DNA from: Mycolicibacterium nivoides
GTDB taxonomy: Bacteria; Actinomycetota; Actinomycetes; Mycobacteriales; Mycobacteriaceae
Reading direction: 5' to 3'
Assembly: GCF_003855255.1 (NCBI RefSeq)
Contig: NZ_CP034072.1
Location: forward strand, 3,944,245-4,008,244
DNA length: 64,000 nt
Shown piece by piece: positions 45,612-53,490 of the stretch. The position numbers and the translations under genes are program-made. The notes under the pieces were generated by a model. It worked only from the letters and a program-made list of their open reading frames with translations, made no database searches and was not told where the DNA came from. Numbering within the stretch: position 1 is the first letter of the stretch; the number at the start of each line of letters is the position of its first letter.

Positions 45612-46399
45612 GCCCGCTGGCTGGAAACCGAGATGACCTCGCCGGTCAGGTAGCTCGAGTAGTCGCTGGCCAGGTAGGCGATGGTGGTGGCGATCTCCCA
45701 CGGCTCGGCCGCGCGACCGAACGCCTCGTCCGAGGACAGCCGGTCCAGCAGGGCCGCATCGGCCGAGCGCTCCAGGAACTTGTGCCGCGCGATGCTCGGC
45801 GAGACCGCGTTGATCCGCACCCCGAACTCGACGGCTTCGATTGCGCTGCAACGGGTCAGTGCCATCACGCCGGCCTTGGCGGCCGCGTAGTGCGACTGCG
45901 AGTGCTGCGCGCGCCAGCCGAGAACACTGGCGTTGTTCACGATCACACCGCCGTGCTCGACGTCCCGGAAGTAGCGCAGGGCCGCGCGGGTGGCCCTCAT
46001 CACCGAGTTCAGTGTGACGTTCAGGACCCGGTCCCACTCGTCGTCGGTCATGTCGACCAGCGGGGTCTCCCCGCCCAGACCGGCGTTGTTGACCAAAACG
46101 TCCAGGCGACCCATCTTTTCGACCGACCGGGCGATGAGTGCGTCCACCGCCTCGGTGGAGGTGACATCGCAGACCACGGCCTCGACCCGGCCCAGGCCGA
46201 GCTCTGCCAACTGATCGCGGGTCTCGTTCAGGCGTCGCTCGTGGTAGTCGGACACCACGACGTCGGCGCCCTCCAGCAGAGCGCGGCGCGCGGTGGACGA
46301 GCCGATACCGGTACCCGCGGCGGCGGTGACCAGGACGACCTTGCCCGCCAAAAGGCCGTGGCCCTCGACCTCATTCGGAGCGATGGACAGATTAGTCAT
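45608..46399 (-). CDS. ipdF: IpdF short-chain dehydrogenase of steroid C/D-ring catabolism
   Basis: A 263-residue SDR with GKVVLVTAAAGTGIGSSTARR near residue 19, NNAGLGGETPLVDM, a catalytic Ser and YAAAK. It matches remembered Rv3559c. IpdF oxidises the ring hydroxyl of a hydroxylated HIP-derived CoA thioester. The start has AGGAGAG 8 bases upstream. It sits directly after fadE30 in transcription and shares the KstR2 box upstream of that gene. Confidence 0.9.
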   Translation of the reverse strand: MTNLSIAPNEVEGHGLLAGKVVLVTAAAGTGIGSSTARRALLEGADVVVSDYHERRLNETRDQLAELGLGRVEAVVCDVTSTEAVDALIARSVEKMGRLDVLVNNAGLGGETPLVDMTDDEWDRVLNVTLNSVMRATRAALRYFRDVEHGGVIVNNASVLGWRAQHSQSHYAAAKAGVMALTRCSAIEAVEFGVRINAVSPSIARHKFLERSADAALLDRLSSDEAFGRAAEPWEIATTIAYLASDYSSYLTGEVISVSSQRA

Positions 46400-46429
46400 A
46401 CTTCTCTCCTCTGGGCTTCGCGCGAGCGC

Positions 46430-47584
46430 TCAGCCCTTGGCCTCTCGGGGTAGGCCGAGCACCCGCTCGGCGATGATGTTGCGCTGGATTTCGTTCGACC
46501 CGCCGTAGATGGTGTCCGAACGCGAGAACAGGTACAGCCGCTGCCACTCGTCGAACTCGCCCTCGGGCAGCGCCAGTCCGGCCATGCCCTGCACGTCCAT
46601 GGCGATCTCGCCGAGCTCGCGATGCCAGTTGGCCCACAACAGCTTCGACACGTTGTCCTGGCCGGGCTGTTCGACATCCATCGTTGCCAGGGCGTAGGAC
46701 CGCATGGCCTGCAGGCCGGTCCACGACTCGGTCAGCTTTTGGCGGATCAGCGGATCGTCGGCCGCGCCGGTGCGCTTGGCCAGCTCGACGAGGTTGGCGT
46801 GCTCACGGGCGTAGCGGATCTGCTGGCCCAGCGTGGACACCCCGCGCTCGAAGGTCAGCGTGCCCATGGCCACGCGCCAGCCGTCTCCGGGCTGACCGAC
46901 CACGAGCGACGCCTCGGTGCGGGCGTCGTCGAAGAACACCTCGTTGAATTCGGAGTCACCGGTCAGCTGGATGATCGGGCGGATCTCGACGCCGGGCTGA
47001 TCCAGCGGCACCAGCAGATAGGACAGACCGGCGTGCCGCTTGGAGCCCTTCTCGGTGCGCGCCACCACGAAGCACCACTGCGCCCAGTGGGCCAGCGACG
47101 TCCACACCTTCTGGCCATTGATGCGCCACTGTTCACCCTCGGCATCGAGCTCGGCCGTCGTCGCCACATTGGCCAGGTCGCTGCCGGCATTGGGCTCGGA
47201 ATAGCCCTGGCTCCACAGCTCGGTGACGTCGAGGATCTTCGGCAGGAACCGCTGCTGCTGTTCGGGGGTGCCGTACTCGATGAGCGTCGGCCCGAGCAGT
47301 TCCTCGCCCAGGTGGTTGACCTTGTCGGGAGCGTTCGCGCGGGCGTACTCCTCGTAGAAGGCGACGCGATGCGCGACCGACAGCCCGCGGCCGCCGTGCT
47401 CCACCGGCCAGCCGAGGCAGGTCAGTCCCGCCGCGGCCAGATGCTGATTCCACGCCCGGCGCTCTTCGAAGGCTTCGTGTTCACGCCCCGGTCCACCCAG
47501 GCCCTTGAGCGCTGCGAATTCGCCAACAAGATTGTCTGCGAGCCACTGCCGGACCTCGGCCCGGAACTCCTGGACCTCTATCAC
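46430..47584 (-). CDS. fadE30: FadE30 acyl-CoA dehydrogenase
   Basis: A 384-residue flavoprotein dehydrogenase with a GTG start. Typical segments are YSEPNAGSDLANVATTAE, the FAD-site region VWTSLAHWAQWCFVVART and the C-terminal YGGSNEIQRNIIAERVLGLPR. In M. tuberculosis Rv3560c is needed for HIP degradation and acts on the FadD3 product after hydroxylation. It is the first gene of the fadE30-ipdF unit, divergent from fadD3, with a KstR2 box in the 47-base spacer. Confidence 0.92.
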   Translation of the reverse strand: MIEVQEFRAEVRQWLADNLVGEFAALKGLGGPGREHEAFEERRAWNQHLAAAGLTCLGWPVEHGGRGLSVAHRVAFYEEYARANAPDKVNHLGEELLGPTLIEYGTPEQQQRFLPKILDVTELWSQGYSEPNAGSDLANVATTAELDAEGEQWRINGQKVWTSLAHWAQWCFVVARTEKGSKRHAGLSYLLVPLDQPGVEIRPIIQLTGDSEFNEVFFDDARTEASLVVGQPGDGWRVAMGTLTFERGVSTLGQQIRYAREHANLVELAKRTGAADDPLIRQKLTESWTGLQAMRSYALATMDVEQPGQDNVSKLLWANWHRELGEIAMDVQGMAGLALPEGEFDEWQRLYLFSRSDTIYGGSNEIQRNIIAERVLGLPREAKG

Positions 47585-47600
47585 CCCTGTAGGCTAACCT

Positions 47601-47614
47601 ACCAAGCACTTGCT
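47601..47614. promoter_or_regulatory. KstR2-type operator between fadE30 and fadD3
   Basis: ACCAAGCACTTGCT fits AnCAAGnnCTTGnT. It lies 16 bases from the fadE30 start and 17 from the fadD3 start, so one box can control both divergent units. Confidence 0.9.
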
Positions 47615-47631
47615 TTGTTAAGGGAGCATCG

Positions 47632-49203
47632 ATGACGAGCGATCGCCGCACCGTTCCAGCGGTGCTGGACCGGGTTGCCGTGCAGTTTTCCGACCATGAA
47701 GCGCTGGTCACTGCCGGCGGGGCCGGCGATTCAGCAGGTGACGATAAGTGCCTCACCTACTCGGAACTGCGCGCGCACGTACGCCAAGCCGCCGCGGCGA
47801 TGATCGACCTCGGTGTCGAACCCGGCGACCGGGTGGCGATCTGGTCCCCCAACACCTGGCACTGGGTGGTGGCCTGCCTGGCCACCCATTACGCCGGCGC
47901 GGAGATGGTGCCGCTCAACACCCGCTATACCGCCAGCGAGGCCACCGACATCCTGGCCCGCACCGAGGCCCCACTGCTGATCGCCTCGGGCGAGTTCCTG
48001 GGCTCCGACCACGCGGCCGAACTGGATCGCGACGCGCTGCCGGCGCTGCGGCACATCGTGCGGGTGCCCATCGAAAAACAGGACGGAACCTGGGACGAGT
48101 TCGTCGCCCGCGGGACCGACCTCGAAGCTGTCGACGCCCGCGCCGCGGCGGTACAGCCCGACGACGTCTCCGACATCCTGTTCACCTCCGGCACCACCGG
48201 ACGCAGCAAGGGCGTGCGGTGCGCACACCGCCAGTCGCTCGACGGATCGGCGGCCTGGGCCGAGTGCGGTCAGGTCAGCAGCACCGACCGCTACCTGTGC
48301 ATCAACCCGTTCTTCCACAACTTCGGCTACAAGGCCGGCATCCTGGCCTGCCTGCAGACCGGCGCGACGCTGTACCCGGTGCTGACGTTCAAGCCAGAGC
48401 AGGCCCTCAAAATCATCGCCGAACAGCGCATCACCGTCCTCCCCGGCCCGCCGACCATCTTCCAGACCCTGCTGGACCACCCGAAGCGCGCCGACTACGA
48501 CCTGTCCTCGCTGCGCTTCTCTGTCACCGGCGCGGCCGTCGTCCCGGTGGTCCTGATCGAGCGGATGCAGTCCGAACTCGACATCGACATCGTGCTGACC
48601 GCCTACGGCCTCACGGAGGCGGCCGGCTTCGGCACCATGTGTCGCCCCGACGACGACGCCCTGACGGTGGCCACCACCTGCGGTCGGCCCATCGCCGATT
48701 TCGAACTACGCCTGGATGATTCGGGCGAGGTGTTGCTGCGCGGCCCCAACGTCATGCTCGGCTACCTCGACGACCCCGAGGCCACCGCGGCGGCCATCGA
48801 CGCCGACGGCTGGCTGCACACGGGCGACATCGGCACGCTGGACACCCGCGGCAACCTGACCATCACCGACCGCCTCAAGGACATGTTCATCTGCGGCGGG
48901 TTCAACGTGTACCCGGCCGAGATCGAGCAGGTGCTGGCCCGGTTGGACGGGGTGGCCGAGGCCGCGGTGATCGGCGTGCCCGACGAGCGGCTCGGCGAGG
49001 TCGGCAAGGCCTACGTGGTGCTCAAGCCCGGGGTGGCGCTCGACGAGGCCGCCGTAATAGCCCACACCCGCGAGCATCTGGCGAACTTCAAGGTGCCGCG
49101 ATCAGTTGAGTTTCTGGATGTGCTGCCGCGAAATCCGGGCGGCAAGGTGATCAAACCGGTGCTGCGCAGCAGAGGGACCCGAGAAGGGGTGCAATGGACC
49201 TGA
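47632..49203 (+). CDS. fadD3: FadD3 HIP-CoA synthetase
   Basis: A 523-residue ANL-superfamily acyl-CoA synthetase. The AMP/phosphate loop is FTSGTTGRSKGV, the A5 motif AYGLTEAAGFGTM, the hinge ITDRLKDMFICGGFNVYPAEIE and the catalytic Lys in NPGGKVIKPVL. FadD3 activates 3a-alpha-H-4alpha(3'-propanoate)-7a-beta-methylhexahydro-1,5-indanedione (HIP) with CoA; the HIP-CoA formed is the KstR2 ligand. AGGGAG lies 6 bases before the ATG. The next start lies 10 bases inside its end. Confidence 0.93.
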   Translation: MTSDRRTVPAVLDRVAVQFSDHEALVTAGGAGDSAGDDKCLTYSELRAHVRQAAAAMIDLGVEPGDRVAIWSPNTWHWVVACLATHYAGAEMVPLNTRYTASEATDILARTEAPLLIASGEFLGSDHAAELDRDALPALRHIVRVPIEKQDGTWDEFVARGTDLEAVDARAAAVQPDDVSDILFTSGTTGRSKGVRCAHRQSLDGSAAWAECGQVSSTDRYLCINPFFHNFGYKAGILACLQTGATLYPVLTFKPEQALKIIAEQRITVLPGPPTIFQTLLDHPKRADYDLSSLRFSVTGAAVVPVVLIERMQSELDIDIVLTAYGLTEAAGFGTMCRPDDDALTVATTCGRPIADFELRLDDSGEVLLRGPNVMLGYLDDPEATAAAIDADGWLHTGDIGTLDTRGNLTITDRLKDMFICGGFNVYPAEIEQVLARLDGVAEAAVIGVPDERLGEVGKAYVVLKPGVALDEAAVIAHTREHLANFKVPRSVEFLDVLPRNPGGKVIKPVLRSRGTREGVQWT

Positions 49204-50324
49204 CATTCGACGACGAGACCGAGGCCTTCCGGGCCGAGGTCCGCGACTTCCTGAAAGCCAACCGGGAGTCGTTCCCGACGAAGTCGTACGACACCCTTGA
49301 GGGTTTCGAACAGCACCGCCGCTGGGACAAGGTGCTTTTCGACGCCGGGCTGTCGGTGATCGCGTGGCCCAAGGAGTACGGCGGCCGTGACGCCACCCTG
49401 CTGCAGTGGGTGGTGTTCGAGGAGGAGTACTTCCACGCCGGCGCTCCGGGCCGGGCCAGCGCCAACGGCACTGCGATGCTGGCGCCGACACTGTTCGCGC
49501 ACGGCACCGAAGAGCAACTCCAGCGTGTGCTGCCGAAAATGGCCAGCGGCGAGGAGATCTGGGCCCAGGCCTGGTCCGAGCCGGAGTCCGGCAGCGACCT
49601 GGCCTCCCTGCGTTCGACGGCCACCAAGGTCGACGGCGGCTGGAAGCTCAACGGGCAGAAGATCTGGAGCTCACGCGCACCGTTCGGTGAGCGCGGCTTC
49701 GGCCTGTTCCGCTCCGACCCGGAGGCCCAGCGCCACAAGGGTCTGACCTACTTCATGTTCGACCTCAAGGCGCCCGGCATCACCGTGCGCCCGATCGCCC
49801 AGCTCGGCGGGGACACCGGTTTCGGCGAGATCTTCCTCGACGACGTGTTCGTGCCGGACAACGACGTGATCGGCGGCGTGCACGAGGGCTGGCGCGCGGC
49901 CATGAGCACGTCGAGCAACGAGCGCGGCATGTCGCTGCGCAGCCCGGCGCGCTTCATGGCTCCAGCTGAACGCCTTGTCGCGCAGTGGAAGTCCAATCCT
50001 GATCCGGTGTTCACCGACCGAGTCGCCGATGCCTGGATCAAGGCCCAGGCCTACCGGCTGCACACCTTCGGCACCGTGACCCGGCTGGCCAACGGTGGTG
50101 AGCTGGGCGCCGAGTCCTCGGTGACCAAGGTGTTCTGGTCCGACCTGGACGTCGCCCTGCATCAGACCGCATTGGACATGCAGGGTCCTGACGCCGAGTT
50201 GGTCGACCACTGGACCGAAGGTCTGCTGTTCGCTCTTGGCGGCCCGATCTACGCCGGCACCAACGAGATCCAGCGCAACATCATTGCCGAGCGCCTTCTT
50301 GGCCTGCCCCGGGAGCCGAAGTGA
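49194..50324 (+). CDS. fadE31: FadE31 acyl-CoA dehydrogenase subunit
   Basis: A 376-residue dehydrogenase. It has WAQAWSEPESGSDLASLRS and the C-terminal AGTNEIQRNIIAERLLGLPR but no RxxFGR segment, which instead appears in FadE32 and FadE33. This complementary pattern is expected for the mycobacterial heterotetrameric (alpha2beta2) acyl-CoA dehydrogenases, where FadE31 partners FadE32 or FadE33. Overlaps fadD3 by 10 bases and fadE32 by GTGA. Confidence 0.92.
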   Translation: MDLTFDDETEAFRAEVRDFLKANRESFPTKSYDTLEGFEQHRRWDKVLFDAGLSVIAWPKEYGGRDATLLQWVVFEEEYFHAGAPGRASANGTAMLAPTLFAHGTEEQLQRVLPKMASGEEIWAQAWSEPESGSDLASLRSTATKVDGGWKLNGQKIWSSRAPFGERGFGLFRSDPEAQRHKGLTYFMFDLKAPGITVRPIAQLGGDTGFGEIFLDDVFVPDNDVIGGVHEGWRAAMSTSSNERGMSLRSPARFMAPAERLVAQWKSNPDPVFTDRVADAWIKAQAYRLHTFGTVTRLANGGELGAESSVTKVFWSDLDVALHQTALDMQGPDAELVDHWTEGLLFALGGPIYAGTNEIQRNIIAERLLGLPREPK

Positions 50325-51292
50325 ATTTCGAAATCGACGAACAGCAGCGGGACTTCGCGGCCAGCATCGACGCGGCGCTGAGCGCCGCCGATGTCCCGGC
50401 TGCGGTACGCGCCTGGGGCGAGGGTGACACCGGGCCGGGCCGAAAGGTGTGGGCACAGCTGACCGACCTCGGGGTCACCGCGCTGCTGGTGCCCGAGAAG
50501 TACGACGGCATCGAGGCACATCCTGTCGACCTCGTGGTCGCCCTGGAGCGGTTGGGCTACTGGGCGGTGCCCGGTCCGGTAACCGAATCCATCGCCGTCG
50601 CACCGATTCTGCTCACGAACGACGAGCGTTCGGGTGCGCTGGCCTCCGGCGAGCTGATCGCCACCGTCGCCATGCCTCCACAGGTGCCGCGCGCGGTCAA
50701 CGCCGACTTCGCGGGACTGACGCTGCTGGCCGCCGACGGTCAGGTCGGTGACGCGACTGCCGGCGATGCGCACGATTCCGTCGACCCCGCCCGAAAGCTG
50801 TTCGACGTCACGGCCTCCGGTGACACCCAGGCCGCCGACACCGCGCGGGCCTATGAGTTCGGTGTCCTGGCCACCGCCGCCCAGTTGGTAGGCGCCGGCC
50901 AGGCCATGCTCGACCAGTCCGTCGAATACGCCAAGCAGCGAGCACAGTTCGGCCGGATCATCGGCTCGTACCAGGCCATCAAGCACAAGCTGGCCGACGT
51001 GCTCATCGCCGTCGAGCTGGCCCGCCCGCTGGTCTACGGCGCGGCGCTGTCGCTGGCCAGCCAGAAAGATGGGGCCACGTCGCCCGACACCGCACGTGAC
51101 ATCAGCGCGGCCAAGGTCGCCGCCGCCGACGCCGCCCTGCTGGCCGCCCGCTCTGCGCTGCAGACCCACGGCGCCATCGGGTTCACCCAGGAACACGACT
51201 TGTCCCTGTCACTGCTGCGCGTGCAGGCGTTGCGCAGCGCTTGGGGCGATCCCACCCTGCACCGCCGTCGACTGCTGGAGGTCCTCTCGTGA
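50321..51292 (+). CDS. fadE32: FadE32 acyl-CoA dehydrogenase subunit
   Basis: A 323-residue, shortened acyl-CoA dehydrogenase subunit with a GTG start inside the fadE31 stop. Visible motifs are DQSVEYAKQRAQFGRIIGSY followed by QAIKHKLADVLIAVELARP and a C-terminal LQTHGAIGFTQEHDLSL. It lacks the NEIQRNIIAE tail that FadE31 has. It probably forms one half of a FadE31-FadE32 heterotetramer acting on late, methyl-branched steroid-derived acyl-CoA. Confidence 0.92.
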   Translation: MNFEIDEQQRDFAASIDAALSAADVPAAVRAWGEGDTGPGRKVWAQLTDLGVTALLVPEKYDGIEAHPVDLVVALERLGYWAVPGPVTESIAVAPILLTNDERSGALASGELIATVAMPPQVPRAVNADFAGLTLLAADGQVGDATAGDAHDSVDPARKLFDVTASGDTQAADTARAYEFGVLATAAQLVGAGQAMLDQSVEYAKQRAQFGRIIGSYQAIKHKLADVLIAVELARPLVYGAALSLASQKDGATSPDTARDISAAKVAAADAALLAARSALQTHGAIGFTQEHDLSLSLLRVQALRSAWGDPTLHRRRLLEVLS

Positions 51293-52224
51293 GTGAAGAA
51301 CGCCAACTGCTGCGCGAAACCGTCGCCGCGCTGGTGGACAAGCACGCCTCCCCCGAGGCAGTGCGCACCGCGATGGAATCCGAACGCGGCTACGACGAGA
51401 AGCTGTGGAGCCTGCTATGCGAGCAGGTCGGCGCCGCCGCTCTGGTGGTGCCGGAGGAGCTGGGCGGCGCCGGAGGCGAACTCGCCGATGCCGCGGTGGT
51501 TCTCGAAGAGCTCGGTAAGGCCCTGGTGCCGACGCCGCTGCTCGGCACCACGCTGGCCGAGCTCGCCCTGCTGGCCGTCGGAGATCACGAGCCGCTCGAA
51601 GGTCTCGCCGAGGGCGCCTCCATCGGCACCGTGGCATTCGACGCCGACTACGTGCTCAACGGCGACGTGGCCGATGTCGTCATCGCCGCCGACGGGGAGA
51701 ACCTGACCCGCTGGACCACGTTCACCGCCACTCCCAAATCCACCATGGATCTGACCCGCCGGCTGTCCGCGGTGATCCCCGGCGACACCGTCGTCCTCGG
51801 CGCCGACCCGGGACTGGCCGACACCGCGGCCCTGTTGATGGCCGCCGAACAGATCGGCGCCGCGTCGCGCTGCCTGGACCTCACCGTCGCCTACACCAAG
51901 GACCGGGTGCAGTTCGGCCGCGCGATCGGCAGCTTCCAGGCGCTCAAGCACCGGATGGCCGACCTGTACGTCAAGGTGTCCTCGGCGCGCGCCGTCGTCA
52001 ACGACGCCATCGCCGCCCCGTCAGCCACCACGGCCTCTCTGGCCCGCTACTTCGCCAGCGAGGCGCTGTCCGCGGTGACGGCCGAGGCCATCCAACTGCA
52101 CGGCGGTATCGCCATCACCTGGGAGAGCGACATCCAGCTGTACTTCAAGCGCGCCCACGGCAGCGCCCAGTTGCTGGGTCCGCCGCGTGAGCATCTGCGC
52201 CGGCTCGAAGCCGAGGTCTTCTAG
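51289..52224 (+). CDS. fadE33: FadE33 acyl-CoA dehydrogenase subunit
   Basis: A 311-residue short dehydrogenase subunit. The GTG at 51289 overlaps the fadE32 stop, and a longer frame lies inside fadE32. Motifs are AYTKDRVQFGRAIGSFQALK and IQLHGGIAITWESDIQLYFKRA. As in FadE32, the C-terminal NEIQRN tail is missing. It is the alternative partner of FadE31. Last of the four coupled genes fadD3-fadE31-fadE32-fadE33. Confidence 0.92.
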   Translation: MSEERQLLRETVAALVDKHASPEAVRTAMESERGYDEKLWSLLCEQVGAAALVVPEELGGAGGELADAAVVLEELGKALVPTPLLGTTLAELALLAVGDHEPLEGLAEGASIGTVAFDADYVLNGDVADVVIAADGENLTRWTTFTATPKSTMDLTRRLSAVIPGDTVVLGADPGLADTAALLMAAEQIGAASRCLDLTVAYTKDRVQFGRAIGSFQALKHRMADLYVKVSSARAVVNDAIAAPSATTASLARYFASEALSAVTAEAIQLHGGIAITWESDIQLYFKRAHGSAQLLGPPREHLRRLEAEVF

Positions 52225-52238
52225 GCGGCTCGGCCGCC
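52224..52238 (+). terminator. Short GC stem-loop after fadE33
   Basis: GGCGGC and GCCGCC flank a TCG loop right at the fadE33 stop. The stem is short, so it may only partly terminate before aspB. Confidence 0.35.
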
Positions 52239-52260
52239 GCCGTCTTCTAGCCTGCAATAC

Positions 52261-53418
52261 ATGGACAACCACGTCGCACTGCGAGCCGGAATCCCGCCGT
52301 TTCACGTCATGGACGTGTGGCTGGCCGCCGACGAGCGCCAGCGCATGCACGGCGACCTGGTCAACCTGTCCGCCGGGCAGCCCAGCGCCGGGGCGCCGAC
52401 GGCGGTGCGTGATGCCGCCGTCGCCGCGCTGAACCAGGGCCAGCTCGGCTACACCGTCGCGCTCGGTCTCCCCGAGCTGCGCGCCGAGATCGCCGCGTCG
52501 TACCGCAAGTACGGTGTCGAGGTCGGCGTCGACGAGGTGGTGCTCACCACCGGATCCTCGGGCGGGTTCCTGCTGACCTTCCTGGCCTGCTTCGACGTCG
52601 GTGACCGGGTGGCGATCGCCAGCCCGGGCTACCCCTGTTACCGCAACATCCTCACCGCGCTAGGCTGCGAGGTGGTCGAGATCCCGTGCGGCCCCGAGAC
52701 CCGGTTCCAGCCGACGGTCGCGATGCTCGACGCGCTCGATCCCCCGGTGGCCGGTGTGATCGTCGCCAGCCCGGCCAACCCGACCGGCACCGTCATCCCG
52801 CCCGCCGAGTTGGCCGCCATCGCGACATGGTGTGACGACTCCGGTGTGCGGTTGATCAGCGACGAGGTCTACCACGGCCTGGTCTACCCCGGTGCGCCCG
52901 AAACCAGCTGCGCGTGGCAGACCTCGCGCAATGCCGTTGTGGTCAACAGCTTCTCGAAGTACTTCGCGATGACCGGGTGGCGGCTGGGCTGGCTGCTGGT
53001 GCCCACCGGGCTGCAACGCGCGGTCGACCGGCTCACCGGCAACTTCACCATCTGCCCACCCGCACTGGCCCAGCATGCCGCGGTGGCCGCGTTCACGCCG
53101 GAGTCACTGGCCGAGGCCGACGGCCTGCTCTCGCACTACGCCGACAACCGCACACTGCTGCTCGACGGGCTGCGTGGCATCGGTATCGACCGGTTGGCCC
53201 CGACCGACGGCGCCTTCTATGTGTACGCCGACGTCAGTCACTACACCGACGACTCACTGGCCTGGTGCTCGAAGCTGTTGACCGAGACCGGTGTTGCCAT
53301 CGCTCCCGGCATCGACTTCGACACCGTGCGCGGCGGCTCCTATGTCCGGCTGTCCTTCGCCGGGCCGACCAGCGATATCGAAGAGGCGCTGCGCCGCATC
53401 GGTGCCTGGTTGGGCTGA
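52261..53418 (+). CDS. aspB: AspB-like PLP-dependent aminotransferase (fold type I)
   Basis: A 385-residue class I/II aminotransferase in the position of Rv3565. Visible are VLTTGSSGGFLLTFLACFD, ASPANPTGTVIPP (Asn that contacts PLP), SDEVYHGLVY (Asp) and the Schiff-base Lys in VVNSFSKYFAMTGWRLGW. The C-terminal RLSFAG supplies the carboxylate-binding Arg. Although annotated as aspartate aminotransferase, the substrate is uncertain. It follows fadE33 by 36 bases and converges on the acetoacetyl-CoA synthetase gene. Confidence 0.85.
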   Translation: MDNHVALRAGIPPFHVMDVWLAADERQRMHGDLVNLSAGQPSAGAPTAVRDAAVAALNQGQLGYTVALGLPELRAEIAASYRKYGVEVGVDEVVLTTGSSGGFLLTFLACFDVGDRVAIASPGYPCYRNILTALGCEVVEIPCGPETRFQPTVAMLDALDPPVAGVIVASPANPTGTVIPPAELAAIATWCDDSGVRLISDEVYHGLVYPGAPETSCAWQTSRNAVVVNSFSKYFAMTGWRLGWLLVPTGLQRAVDRLTGNFTICPPALAQHAAVAAFTPESLAEADGLLSHYADNRTLLLDGLRGIGIDRLAPTDGAFYVYADVSHYTDDSLAWCSKLLTETGVAIAPGIDFDTVRGGSYVRLSFAGPTSDIEEALRRIGAWLG

Positions 53419-53440
53419 CGCGCCCACCGATCGCGCCGAG

Positions 53441-53490
53441 ACTACGGTTTTTGACGGGAAATCACGGATTTCACAGCAAAACCCGTAGTT
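53441..53490. terminator. Convergent stem-loop overlapping the end of the acetoacetyl-CoA synthetase gene
   Basis: ACTACGG-TTTT on the left pairs with AAAA-CCCGTAGT on the right, with an inner AAATC/GATTT stem. It begins 23 bases after aspB and lies within the last 16 codons of the opposite-strand gene, so coding and termination share sequence. Confidence 0.65.
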
